Below are positions 33,883-41,530 of a stretch of 64,000 bases of DNA, one piece after another (within the stretch, counting starts at the first letter, position 1; each line of letters opens with the position of its first letter). The DNA comes from Candidatus Woesearchaeota archaeon (GTDB lineage Archaea > Nanobdellota > Nanobdellia > Woesearchaeales > GW2011-AR4): NCBI GenBank assembly GCA_016185945.1, contig JACPMR010000010.1:1-64000 (forward strand), given 5' to 3'. The notes under the pieces were generated by a model. It had not been told where the DNA came from. It searched no databases and worked only from the letters and a program-made list of their open reading frames with translations. The position numbers and the translations under genes are program-made.

Positions 33883-34137
33883 ATGTCAATCACAAAAGTT
33901 ACAAGGAATTACCAGATAACTGTGCCACGAGACATTAGAGAGCAGGCTAAAATATCAGAAGGCGACAAACTAGTTATAACAATGGAAAACGACGAAATTA
34001 AGATGAAGAAATTTGATGAAGATGTTTTTAAGAAAGCATTCGGAAGTTGGAGGAATGCAGGCATTAAGGATTCTGTTAAATGGGTTAGAGACATAAGAAA
34101 AGGTTGGGAGAAAAGGAGAAAGCGATTAGGCTTATGA
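33883..34137 (+). CDS. vapB: VapB-type antitoxin, AbrB/SpoVT fold
   Basis: An 84-residue protein with the swapped-hairpin AbrB motif TKVTRNYQITVPRDIREQAKISEGDKLVITMENDEI at the N-terminus, then a helical, basic tail that would wrap the toxin. It represses its own operon and neutralises the VapC next to it. CCTTAAATACT at about 33848-33858 is a TATA-like box about 25-30 nt upstream. Its TGA overlaps the vapC ATG. Confidence 0.88.
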   Translation: MSITKVTRNYQITVPRDIREQAKISEGDKLVITMENDEIKMKKFDEDVFKKAFGSWRNAGIKDSVKWVRDIRKGWEKRRKRLGL

Positions 34138-34517
34138 ACAACATTGTTTTAGATACAGATATTTTTGTAGATTTCTTAAGAGGTTTTGAAAAAGCAAAAA
34201 GATTTTTTGAAGAAATAAAAAAGGAAAATTATGTTATATATTTTTCTGCTGTTACAGAAACTGAGTTGATTAGCGGAAATGAATGCAACAAAATTGAAAG
34301 AAAAGCGGAAATACTAAACATATTAGTAAATTTTAATAAAGTTTTAGTTTCTAATGAAATTGCTATTAAAGCAGGCGATTTTAGTAGAATTTACAATGTC
34401 GAGACAGCCGATGCCATAATAGCAGCTACTACTTTTGTTATAAAAGCAGATTTAGTCACGAGAGATGTAGAAGATTATAAAAGAATTAAGGAGATAAGAT
34501 TGAAAGTTCCTTACTAA
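34134..34517 (+). CDS. vapC: VapC-type toxin, PIN-domain ribonuclease
   Basis: Starting at ATG 34134 the 127-residue protein begins MNNIVLDTDIFVDFLRG, with the first catalytic Asp in LDTDI. AVTETELISG supplies the conserved Glu, and ETADAIIAATTFV plus LVTRDVEDYKRI supply the later acidic residues of a PIN nuclease. VapC toxins cleave tRNA or rRNA. The start is chosen because ATGA overlaps the vapB stop; the frame is open 30 nt further upstream. Confidence 0.9.
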   Translation: MNNIVLDTDIFVDFLRGFEKAKRFFEEIKKENYVIYFSAVTETELISGNECNKIERKAEILNILVNFNKVLVSNEIAIKAGDFSRIYNVETADAIIAATTFVIKADLVTRDVEDYKRIKEIRLKVPY

Positions 34518-34607
34518 ATTCTAATTCTAATCGAGCATTTAAAATGATACTACTTAAGAATAGAAAAATTTAAAAAGGAAGATAAATTTCTTAACCTTAG
34601 AGAAATT

Positions 34608-34914
34608 ATGCCAAAACATTACGTAGTTAAAACACATTTTATTTCTAATTTTTTACCTATGATAGAAGAGGCACTCAGAGTACTAGGAATCGAACATTAT
34701 CTTCTGACTGATGGCCAAATTGTTGGAAGAGCACGTGTACCATTACCTGGGGGGTTTAGTAACTCCAGCTGCTAGTCCTCGTTCTGCTGGAGACATAAAA
34801 ATTCTTGAAGTAATTGTATCCGAATCGCAACTAGATCCATTAGTGAAGAAACTAAAGTCAGAGCTATATACACGTATATGGCATCATGAAGTAGATGGTT
34901 CATTTCCTTACTAA
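34608..34914 (+). pseudogene. hypothetical protein with possible ferredoxin-like (P-II/CutA-like) fold, frameshifted at a G6 run
   Basis: The ATG at 34608 opens MPKHYVVKTHFISNFLPMIE ... RARVPLPGG and stops at 34773. One base out of frame, the sequence continues LVTPAASPRSAGDIKILEVIVSESQLDPLVKKLKSEL to 34914. The change of frame falls in six consecutive Gs (34749-34754); removing one G restores a protein of about 101 residues. The strand-helix-strand pattern with KILEVIVSES-type strands resembles small P-II or CutA-like proteins, but I cannot assign it. A sequencing error is quite possible. Confidence 0.5.
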
Positions 34915-35034
34915 TAAATTTCTTCAAAATAAGAATCTTTATCTCTGTTAATAATAAAATCGACTCTTTAACCCTCCAAAATCTTATAAAACGTATACTC
35001 ACTATCGTTCGTGACTTTCTACAAAATCGAACTT

Positions 35035-35886
35035 CTAACCTTCAAGGATTTTGTAGAAAGTATCAAATATCGGCGTATCTGTTATCGCAAGATGATAATC
35101 AATGTTTAATTTGTTGCATGCCTCTTCTATCTTTGCGCAATGCTCGTCAAGCTTCTGCTGGTAATCCATCCTTAATCTAGGGCTTACGAAAGTCCTTAGC
35201 ATGCCTTTTGTTTCGCTGTCAATTAATTTCATGTCGCCTTCCATTTTCATTTCTTTTTCAACCCTGTCAAACACTTGAATAATCTTTATCTGATGGTCCC
35301 CCAAAAAGTACAGCGCTTCTCTAATCTCGTCTATATTTACTAAAAAGTCAGAGGCAATGACGAGCAAGGACTTGCTTCCAATTACTTTCTTATATTGCTT
35401 GATAGTATCAAGAAGCTTTGAATAACCTTTTGGCTTTACCGAGTTAAGGTGCTGTACCATTGCCGCAAGATGGCTCATCCCCCTTCTCGGCTGGAAAATC
35501 TCAAGCGTATCCGCAAAGGTAGAGAACTGGAACTTCTCGTTTTCCCTCAATGCAAGATACGCATAGCCAACTCCAATCATTGAAGCATAATCAAACTTGC
35601 TTATCGGCCTGCCAAATCCCATTGAGGCGCTTCCGTCAATTATTATATGCACAACCAGATTTCTTTCCTCTTCGTAAGCTTTGATATATAAGTCATCTGT
35701 TCTTGCATAAACTTTCCAGTCAATTAATCTTATGTCATCGCCAGGAGCATAAATTCTGTAATCTTTGAATGTAAGCCCTCTGCCTGTTGCCATCGAGCGT
35801 CGAGGGCCTGCCAAGTTTGAGGTTACTCTTTTCTTGACTACTAGATTAAATCTTGTTAGTTGGTCGAGGAATGTGGTGTCGAGCAT
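35035..35886 (-). CDS. DUF58 protein with von Willebrand-like domain
   Basis: 283 residues. The DUF58 signature GRGLTFKDYRIYAPGDDIRLIDWKVYARTDDLYIK is followed by a von Willebrand A-like domain with HIIIDGSASMGFG (metal-site DxSxS) and LLVIASDFL. DUF58 proteins work with MoxR AAA+ ATPases, in many cases to insert metals or assemble membrane complexes. MoxR is the next gene upstream on this strand but is separated by 327 nt that include a family A RNA on the opposite strand. Confidence 0.88.
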   Translation of the reverse strand: MLDTTFLDQLTRFNLVVKKRVTSNLAGPRRSMATGRGLTFKDYRIYAPGDDIRLIDWKVYARTDDLYIKAYEEERNLVVHIIIDGSASMGFGRPISKFDYASMIGVGYAYLALRENEKFQFSTFADTLEIFQPRRGMSHLAAMVQHLNSVKPKGYSKLLDTIKQYKKVIGSKSLLVIASDFLVNIDEIREALYFLGDHQIKIIQVFDRVEKEMKMEGDMKLIDSETKGMLRTFVSPRLRMDYQQKLDEHCAKIEEACNKLNIDYHLAITDTPIFDTFYKILEG

Positions 35887-35971
35887 TTTATTTGGTTATT
35901 TTAATTTGTTTAGATTCTGTCTTATTTCAATTTCAATCCGCCTTCGGCAAAAATTTTGATATTAACTTATT

Positions 35972-36130
35972 ATTTCAATCCGTCTGCGACGCATTTTACT
36001 GCGCGTCGGCACTCTGCTGTGGAGGTTCCTTGCTTTTGTGCTCCCCCTCCGCGCCTATGCATTGAAATAGTCAGGCAAACATTCCTGAGCTGGGTTCCCA
36101 TATTACCTATGCAGATATTGGGAAGCGACT
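35972..36130 (+). ncRNA. family A structured RNA, copy 1
   Basis: Fold visible in the sequence: P1 ATTTCAAT (35972-35979) with ATTGAAAT (36061-36068); P2 CGTC/GACG (35981-35991); P3 GCGCG (36001-36005) with CGCGC (36050-36054), closing a GGAG/CTCC hairpin; then a 3' domain TCCTGAGCTGGGTTCCCA ... TTGGGAAGCGAC. The other copies keep each helix with changed bases. A partial duplicate of the 5' end (TTTCAATCCGCCTTCGGC, 35931-35948) lies upstream. It is in the spacer between MoxR and DUF58 genes, which run the other way. Confidence 0.7.
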
Positions 36131-36213
36131 TCGTTGATTGAATTGAATTTGTTATATTTATTTTTGAAATTGTATTGGTTATTTTTCATTGAAATTCTTT
36201 TTATTCCAATCTT

Positions 36214-37149
36214 TTATTTCACCTTATCCAAAATCATCTTTATCGCATCGTCTTTTGACATGCCTTTTCTTTCTGCCTCAAAGTTCAGGATTAGCCTGTG
36301 CCTTAAAATAGGATAAGAAAGCATATTTAAGTCGTCGTTGCTGACATGATTCCTGCCCTGTATCAATGCCCTTGCCTTCGACGCCAAAATCAAACCAATT
36401 GAAGCTCTTGGAGACGCGCCATACTGTATTATTTCTTTTTGCTGCCTTGTCGCAAGCACTATCTTCACTGCTCTTTGCTTTATGTCGTTTGCAATCGGCA
36501 CTTGCCTTGTGAAGCCCTGCAATGTTAGTAAATGGTTCTTGTTCAGCAAAACCTTCAGTCTAAAGTCTTTTGCTTCTGCAGTATACCTGTCAACAATCTG
36601 CAGCTCCTGCTCGTACGTGGGATAATTAACGCTTATCTTCAGCAAAAATCTGTCAGCCTGCGCTTCTGGCAGCGGATAAGTGCCTTCCTGCTCGATGGGG
36701 TTTTGCGTTGCCAATACAAAAAATGGCAAGTCCAGCTTGAATGTTTGGGTACCTACAGTAACCTGTTTTTCCTGCATTGCCTCAAGCAAGGCAGATTGCG
36801 TCTTTGGGGTTGCCCTGTTGATTTCGTCTGCAAGCACGACATTTGCAAACACAGGCCCTGGCTGGAACTTGAACTGCCTTTTGCCGCCTGATTCCTCTAT
36901 TATATAAGTGCCTATTATGTCACTGGGCATCAAGTCAGGAGTGTTCTGTATCCTGCTGAACTTTAAGTCCATGAGCTGTGCAAGAGTCCTCACAGTCAGG
37001 GTTTTTGCAAGTCCGGGATAGCCTTCCAGCAATGCATTTGCATCGCACAAAATTGATATCAGAATCTGCTCAACAACATTCTCCTGCCCTACGATAACCC
37101 TGCCTACTTCCTTCTGCACCTCGTCAAAAATCTGCTTGTAATTTTTCAT
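36214..37149 (-). CDS. MoxR-family AAA+ ATPase
   Basis: 311 residues, a single AAA+ domain: Walker A LLEGYPGLAKT, Walker B VVLADEINRATPKTQSALLEAMQE, sensor 1 ATQNPIEQEGTYPLPEAQ.DRF, and a C-terminal lid ending in GMSKDDAIKMILDKVK. MoxR ATPases act as chaperones with von Willebrand-domain partners, which are encoded around it here (DUF58 and two large membrane proteins). GGTGAT lies 3 nt before the ATG, a textbook ribosome site. Confidence 0.95.
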   Translation of the reverse strand: MKNYKQIFDEVQKEVGRVIVGQENVVEQILISILCDANALLEGYPGLAKTLTVRTLAQLMDLKFSRIQNTPDLMPSDIIGTYIIEESGGKRQFKFQPGPVFANVVLADEINRATPKTQSALLEAMQEKQVTVGTQTFKLDLPFFVLATQNPIEQEGTYPLPEAQADRFLLKISVNYPTYEQELQIVDRYTAEAKDFRLKVLLNKNHLLTLQGFTRQVPIANDIKQRAVKIVLATRQQKEIIQYGASPRASIGLILASKARALIQGRNHVSNDDLNMLSYPILRHRLILNFEAERKGMSKDDAIKMILDKVK

Positions 37150-37346
37150 GAAATCACCTCAAAATTTTTTGATTTGAATTTTTAGTATTAATTGCTGCTC
37201 TCTTTTTTATTATTTTTTAATTTTTGCTTTAAAGGCGTTTTACTTTCTTCACTTGCGGATATAAAAATCGCTCTTTGTTTTTATTGATTGAATCCATTGT
37301 TGGTTTATTCTAATTGTTGTTTTAGTGACTTATTTTTAGTTGTTAT

Positions 37347-37436
37347 CGTAAATTGCGGTAATTGGTTTAATAAATAGCCGCAATTTACGAGATAGACAAT
37401 TGCGTGTAAATATAATAAATCAACGCAATTGTCTAT
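37347..37436. other. two consecutive perfect inverted repeats in the vWA-MoxR spacer
   Basis: CGTAAATTGCGG (37347-37358) pairs perfectly with CCGCAATTTACG (37378-37389). Two nt later ATAGACAATTGCGT (37392-37405) pairs perfectly with ACGCAATTGTCTAT (37423-37436). The 12- and 14-bp stems share ATTGCG. They sit between the last vWA-cluster gene and MoxR, so they may terminate or attenuate transcription there. The rest of 37150-37471 is AT-rich with no gene seen. Confidence 0.6.
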
Positions 37437-37471
37437 ATCTTGTCTTTTATACTATTTTCAAACAACAAATT

Positions 37472-38236
37472 TTAACCTTCTGCCAATTTTTTAAAGTAAT
37501 TCTTAACCAGTTCCTGCTGCTCCTGGGGGATATTTTCCTCGTAAGCAGCCGTTTCCTTCACCGTAAGCTCTTTTGGAAATGTAACCTCAAACTTTTGCTG
37601 CTGCACATCACCTTGCTCTCTGACGTTCACCCTGAAATCAACCGGCTTTATCCTTATGTTCAGTTCTTTGTCGCCGAGCTTTGCAACATCCTGCTTGCCG
37701 TAAATGTCGTCGCTTGTGTTAAGCTTTGTAGCCACAAAATTTCCCACTCCTTTCGGGCCTTCGAATATGTCCGGAACCTTTTTCTTTGCGAATTCAATCA
37801 GCTTGAGGTTCAATGTTGTAGCGAATATGATTAAAAATGAAAGCAGCATCACTGTAAAAATTTTGTAGGACAATGTCTTCGGATTGATGAACAAAGACAA
37901 GCCGACATTTTTCATCTCGCTTGTCACTTCATATTCCAGCTCCTCAACAATTGGATTTTCCAAGTTAACATTATCGGCAGCTGTCCTCAATTTTTCCCTT
38001 AAAGGGGAATATTTACTTTCTATAATACCGGGCTTGTAAGATTTGAAGCTTATGTAGGAATAAAACCCAAGGTAAAGCAGCGCAGGTATCAAAGCAAACA
38101 AAGGACGTAAATCAAAAATTGACAATATTAAGTAAAACACCAGGAAAACTATAGTTGTATTTACAATGTTCTCGAATAGTATCATCTCGTTCAATGTCCT
38201 GTTGATTTCCCTGATTACATTTGCAAATTGTTTCAT
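37472..38236 (-). CDS. membrane protein of the MoxR/vWA cluster
   Basis: 254 residues starting MKQFANVIREINRTLNEMIL at 38236, where GGTGAT lies 6 nt upstream. Membrane helices at about residues 25-70 (IVNTTIVFLVFYLILSIF; LFALIPALLYLGFYSYI) and 120-145 (KIFTVMLLSFLIIFATTL). The C-terminal 100 residues are soluble and acidic or mixed. I do not recognise a named family; similar helical membrane proteins occur beside MoxR/vWA genes in DPANN genomes, which is the only hint of function. Confidence 0.65.
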   Translation of the reverse strand: MKQFANVIREINRTLNEMILFENIVNTTIVFLVFYLILSIFDLRPLFALIPALLYLGFYSYISFKSYKPGIIESKYSPLREKLRTAADNVNLENPIVEELEYEVTSEMKNVGLSLFINPKTLSYKIFTVMLLSFLIIFATTLNLKLIEFAKKKVPDIFEGPKGVGNFVATKLNTSDDIYGKQDVAKLGDKELNIRIKPVDFRVNVREQGDVQQQKFEVTFPKELTVKETAAYEENIPQEQQELVKNYFKKLAEG

Positions 38237-38293
38237 GTCAAAAATCACCGTATTTTTCACTAGTTCTTCTTGCTTTCGCAAAATTATCTAGTG

Positions 38294-38360
38294 ATTTTTG
38301 AGTCAATTGTGAGCGAGTTCGCTTAGAACGAAGCTCACTCGCATGCGACTGCTCAAAAAT
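38294..38360 (+). ncRNA. family C structured element, copy 2
   Basis: The outer stem ATTTTTGAG (38294-38302) pairs with CTCAAAAAT (38352-38360), continued by GTC/GAC. The core hairpin has GTGAGC pairing GCTCAC around GA-GTTC-gctta-GAAC-GAA, then CTCGCATGCGAC. The core matches 3536-3607; the outer stem is completely different in sequence but still pairs. GCAAAATT/AATTTTGC can extend it outward. It lies between two minus-strand genes of the vWA cluster, read on the other strand. Confidence 0.6.
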
Positions 38361-38395
38361 TTTGCAATGTTTCAAGTATATAAAAATTTTTGACA

Positions 38396-38899
38396 TCAGC
38401 AGCTTGCCTCCTCTGCGTCCGCCTTGCTTTTTAGGCAGTCAATTTGCGCCTTAAATTTTGTGACATCTGATTTCAGATTTATAACCTGCCTGTTCAGTTC
38501 TTGCGCAAGCTGTATCTGGGCAGTCAACTGGCTTTTTGTGTTTGTCAATTCTGCAGTGGTTGCCGCCAAACTTGACTTGGTGCTTGCCAATTCCAACTCA
38601 AGCTTTTTCTTGTCTGATTCAAGCTGGTCTCTTTCTCCTCTTACATCTGTAAATTTCTTGCTCAAGTCTTCTTCCCTCTGTTGCCTTAATTGCAATTGAA
38701 TGCTTGTTTCATTAAGCTGTCCGCGCTTTGACTCAAGCTCTTTGCCAACAGATTCAAGCTCCTTAAGTTTTATCTCAAAGCTTTTTGAGACATTCTTAAA
38801 CGTCGTCTGGTAATAAACTGTGAAACCGCTGAACATGAGCAGGGCTGCGGCTATCAAAAGAAGCAATACAAGATTAACGTCTTTTTTCATTGCTGGCAT
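38396..38899 (-). CDS. coiled-coil membrane-anchored protein
   Basis: 167 residues: an N-terminal membrane helix (VNLVLLLLIAAALLMFSGFTVYYQ) followed by an almost continuous coiled coil (residues 35-155; repeated Leu/Glu/Lys heptads such as LELELASTKSSLAATTAELTN split over several turns). Two cysteines lie at the end (IDCLKS, EEASC). It is probably a structural or spacer subunit on the outside of the membrane. The gene lies 1 nt from the large vWA gene, so co-translated. Confidence 0.7.
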   Translation of the reverse strand: MPAMKKDVNLVLLLLIAAALLMFSGFTVYYQTTFKNVSKSFEIKLKELESVGKELESKRGQLNETSIQLQLRQQREEDLSKKFTDVRGERDQLESDKKKLELELASTKSSLAATTAELTNTKSQLTAQIQLAQELNRQVINLKSDVTKFKAQIDCLKSKADAEEASC

Positions 38900-38900
38900 T

Positions 38901-41366
38901 TTATTTTCTCTCCAAATTCTCCCTGTACCTTCTTATTGCTATCTCAGTTAAAAACAGCAGCATTGCAATAATAGCAAACGGCCACCTGTAATCTATTGAG
39001 TCGATTTTTATTCTTTTCGATTTTGCCTTGACAAATTCTATGATTCCTTTTGTGTCACTCGGGTCAAAAACCTTGCCGCCTGTTTTCTCGACAAGTGTTG
39101 TAAACTCAGGATTAATGCCCAGGTTTGCGTATTCGTCATTATAGTTAACGGCAAATGTTGCTCCCAAAAGCTCTTTGTAGCCTGTGGCTTTAGGAGTATA
39201 AGGCGCTGAATACAGATTTGTGTCTATCTTTGCAAAAGCAAGCCCCTCGCCTTGAGGCATCTCTTTTGTTATTACATTAACGCTTGTGGATTTTCCCAGA
39301 ACAGTGTCTCTTGCAGTCACGTCATAAGATTTTTTTCTTCCCAAATCTCCTATTGCCCAGTTTATGCTTTTTGATATAAGCTTTGAATTTTTCTTGTTGA
39401 GCAAGTCGCCTGCCCACTTCAGTCCGTCATCTGTTGTTAATGTCACAACTCTTCCAAGCCCAAAGCGCCACACTACAAGTATGGGAATATTCTTATGGGT
39501 TGTGACAAGCATTCTTGCAGCAGGCTTCGGGACAGCATAATTGTAGCCTGATACAGTTGCGTGCATCTCGTCCAACCCAAGCGTTATAAAGTGGGTTGTG
39601 TCGATAGGAACAAGCGTGTTATAGAATTCCTCCCCTTTTGTTTCATCCTTGTCGCCGAACTGCACTTTCAGCTTGTTGGAAGCATCTGCCTTATAATAAA
39701 TTCCTTCCCCAAGCGCAGCCATATTTGCCAAGAACAGGTTGTTTTCAGTCGCCAAATCGTCTGTTTCTGTACCGACGCCAACAACAAAGACTTTGACACC
39801 AAGCACATTTACCCTTCTTACAGTTTCCAATGTGTCATCCCTTAATTTTTGATAAGTAGTCTTGCCATCGCTGATGAATATGATGTTTTTGCTTCCTCCC
39901 ACCTTACTCAACATTTGAAAACCTCCCTGAATGCCTATATCAAAGCAGGATTGCCCGTCAAATTTCAAACGCGAAATCTTGTCTTTGAGCTCTTTTTTGT
40001 GCTCTTTTAGCGGCTTTATTTCGGCAATAGTCCAAGCCTGACAAGGTGTGTGCCCGAATGCAACTGCCCCGACATTGTTTTTCTCACTTAGGCTGTCAAC
40101 AACACTTAACGCCAGCGCCTTTTCAACTGCAATGTAATCCTCTGTTCCATGGGATATGTCAATTACAATAACAATGTTAATGTCGCTTTTGTTTTGCTCT
40201 TCTCCTGCGCCGATTTTTACAGGCAGTAGGGTTTCAAGAAGCGTGCCTTTGTAACCTCCCCTGTCAAATGACTGCTCGCCGCCGATGAAAATCAAGCCAT
40301 TGCCGTCTGAAACATAATCGCTTAACGAGTCCATGTAAGGGGCTATTTTTGATGCCCTAATGTCGTTTAATATTACTGCCATATAGTTGGACAAGTCACC
40401 CTGCAAAGAATTCCTCACGTCAAGCTCGTATATCCTGCCGAGCTCCTGCGCCAAAGGTGAGTTTTTTTCTGTTACGTAAAGAACCTTTGGCCTTGGCACT
40501 ATCTTTATGCTTTTGTAAAAGACATTGTTGTTTTTGAAATAGTCCTCGCTTCCAACTTCAAGAAGCTTTGCTGTCAGCTTGTGGTATTCCCCTTCGGGAA
40601 ATTTTTTCGAGAAAGCGAATGCTTTTGAAGTGTCGCCTTGCTCTTCCATTACAAGCATTGTATCATCGATTGTTACCTGCAGGGTATAGCGTATTTTTTT
40701 GCCGACAACAGAAACCCTGACTACAAAATCGCCTTCTGTGTCTTTTATCAGATCAGGAGGGCCGTCAATTGTCACGCCAACATCATTGTTTACTGACTCC
40801 ATTTTCAATGCGCTGACAGATGAATTGACATTGGTTGCGAAGAGCATTATGTCTCCCAATAATTTGCCCTCATTGTTTACTCCGTCAGTTATCACCATGA
40901 CATTGTCGTTGCCTTCAATATTGTTCAAAATCCCATTCCCTATAGTGGAGTGCTCGCCGCTTGCAATAGTTCTTATGTTTACAGGTATGGAGCCCTCCAG
41001 CTTCTTGTAAAGCTCATATGCAATGCTTGGGTTGTATAGCACCATTGAGCTGGAGTTGTCAACAAGGATTGTCAGTCTTGGGTCGCCAGGCACAGTTTTG
41101 CTCTCAAGCACAAATGGCGACGCAATTGCGGTAAGCAAAAATACAAAAGCCAAGCTTCTCAAAGCCATCACTAACTTCCTGTCGGTTCTCTTTGACTTCA
41201 GGTACGCTTCCAGCTCAAACCTGTTGCCGAATTTGACAAAGGTTTTTCTTGTAAACCAAAAAATGAATAGTACGACTGGTATAATTGCTATAAGCACATA
41301 GTAGTACCTGACGCAATATTTTGAAATGCAATAAATCTTTGTGTAATCGGGGATGATGAATGCCAT
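38901..41366 (-). CDS. large membrane protein with von Willebrand A domains
   Basis: 821 residues. N-terminal helix (YVLIAIIPVVLFIFWFT), a second near residue 75 (FVFLLTAIASPFVL), then LTILVDNSSSMV (vWA metal site) and, at about 400, INIVIVIDISHGTEDY with a degenerate metal site, followed by SKNIIFISDGKTT. A class I glutamine-amidotransferase-like segment, with DGNGLIFIGGEQSFDRGG, lies between them, and a membrane helix lies near the C-terminus (FAIIAMLLFLTEIAI). The layout matches BatA/BatB-like surface vWA proteins paired with MoxR and DUF58. Confidence 0.8.
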   Translation of the reverse strand: MAFIIPDYTKIYCISKYCVRYYYVLIAIIPVVLFIFWFTRKTFVKFGNRFELEAYLKSKRTDRKLVMALRSLAFVFLLTAIASPFVLESKTVPGDPRLTILVDNSSSMVLYNPSIAYELYKKLEGSIPVNIRTIASGEHSTIGNGILNNIEGNDNVMVITDGVNNEGKLLGDIMLFATNVNSSVSALKMESVNNDVGVTIDGPPDLIKDTEGDFVVRVSVVGKKIRYTLQVTIDDTMLVMEEQGDTSKAFAFSKKFPEGEYHKLTAKLLEVGSEDYFKNNNVFYKSIKIVPRPKVLYVTEKNSPLAQELGRIYELDVRNSLQGDLSNYMAVILNDIRASKIAPYMDSLSDYVSDGNGLIFIGGEQSFDRGGYKGTLLETLLPVKIGAGEEQNKSDINIVIVIDISHGTEDYIAVEKALALSVVDSLSEKNNVGAVAFGHTPCQAWTIAEIKPLKEHKKELKDKISRLKFDGQSCFDIGIQGGFQMLSKVGGSKNIIFISDGKTTYQKLRDDTLETVRRVNVLGVKVFVVGVGTETDDLATENNLFLANMAALGEGIYYKADASNKLKVQFGDKDETKGEEFYNTLVPIDTTHFITLGLDEMHATVSGYNYAVPKPAARMLVTTHKNIPILVVWRFGLGRVVTLTTDDGLKWAGDLLNKKNSKLISKSINWAIGDLGRKKSYDVTARDTVLGKSTSVNVITKEMPQGEGLAFAKIDTNLYSAPYTPKATGYKELLGATFAVNYNDEYANLGINPEFTTLVEKTGGKVFDPSDTKGIIEFVKAKSKRIKIDSIDYRWPFAIIAMLLFLTEIAIRRYRENLERK

Positions 41367-41530
41367 TTTAGGTTTTTTAAATTTTTAGTTTTTATTAAAT
41401 ATGTTTATTTTCTATTTTAATTCCATCCGCCTTCGGCATGTCGATAAATTCCAAAGGAATTTTGTGGACCACAAAAGCTTTGCTTTTGTCGGTTTCGATG
41501 AATCTTCGATTTGCGATGAATTTTACAAAT
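41367..41530. other. hairpin-rich spacer between the two vWA genes
   Basis: No gene. Consecutive small hairpins are visible: GCCTTCGGC (41429-41437), AAATTCC/GGAATTT (41447-41463), TTGTGG/CCACAA and AAAGC/GCTTT. The first, in the context TTCCATCCGCCTTCGGC, resembles the 5' end of family A. The spacer splits what otherwise looks like an operon. Confidence 0.45.

Noticed and set aside
3536-38360. Family C copies as plain intrinsic terminators
   Set aside because: The conserved core and CGCATG tail, and the lack of a T-run directly after the stems in all copies, do not fit simple terminators.
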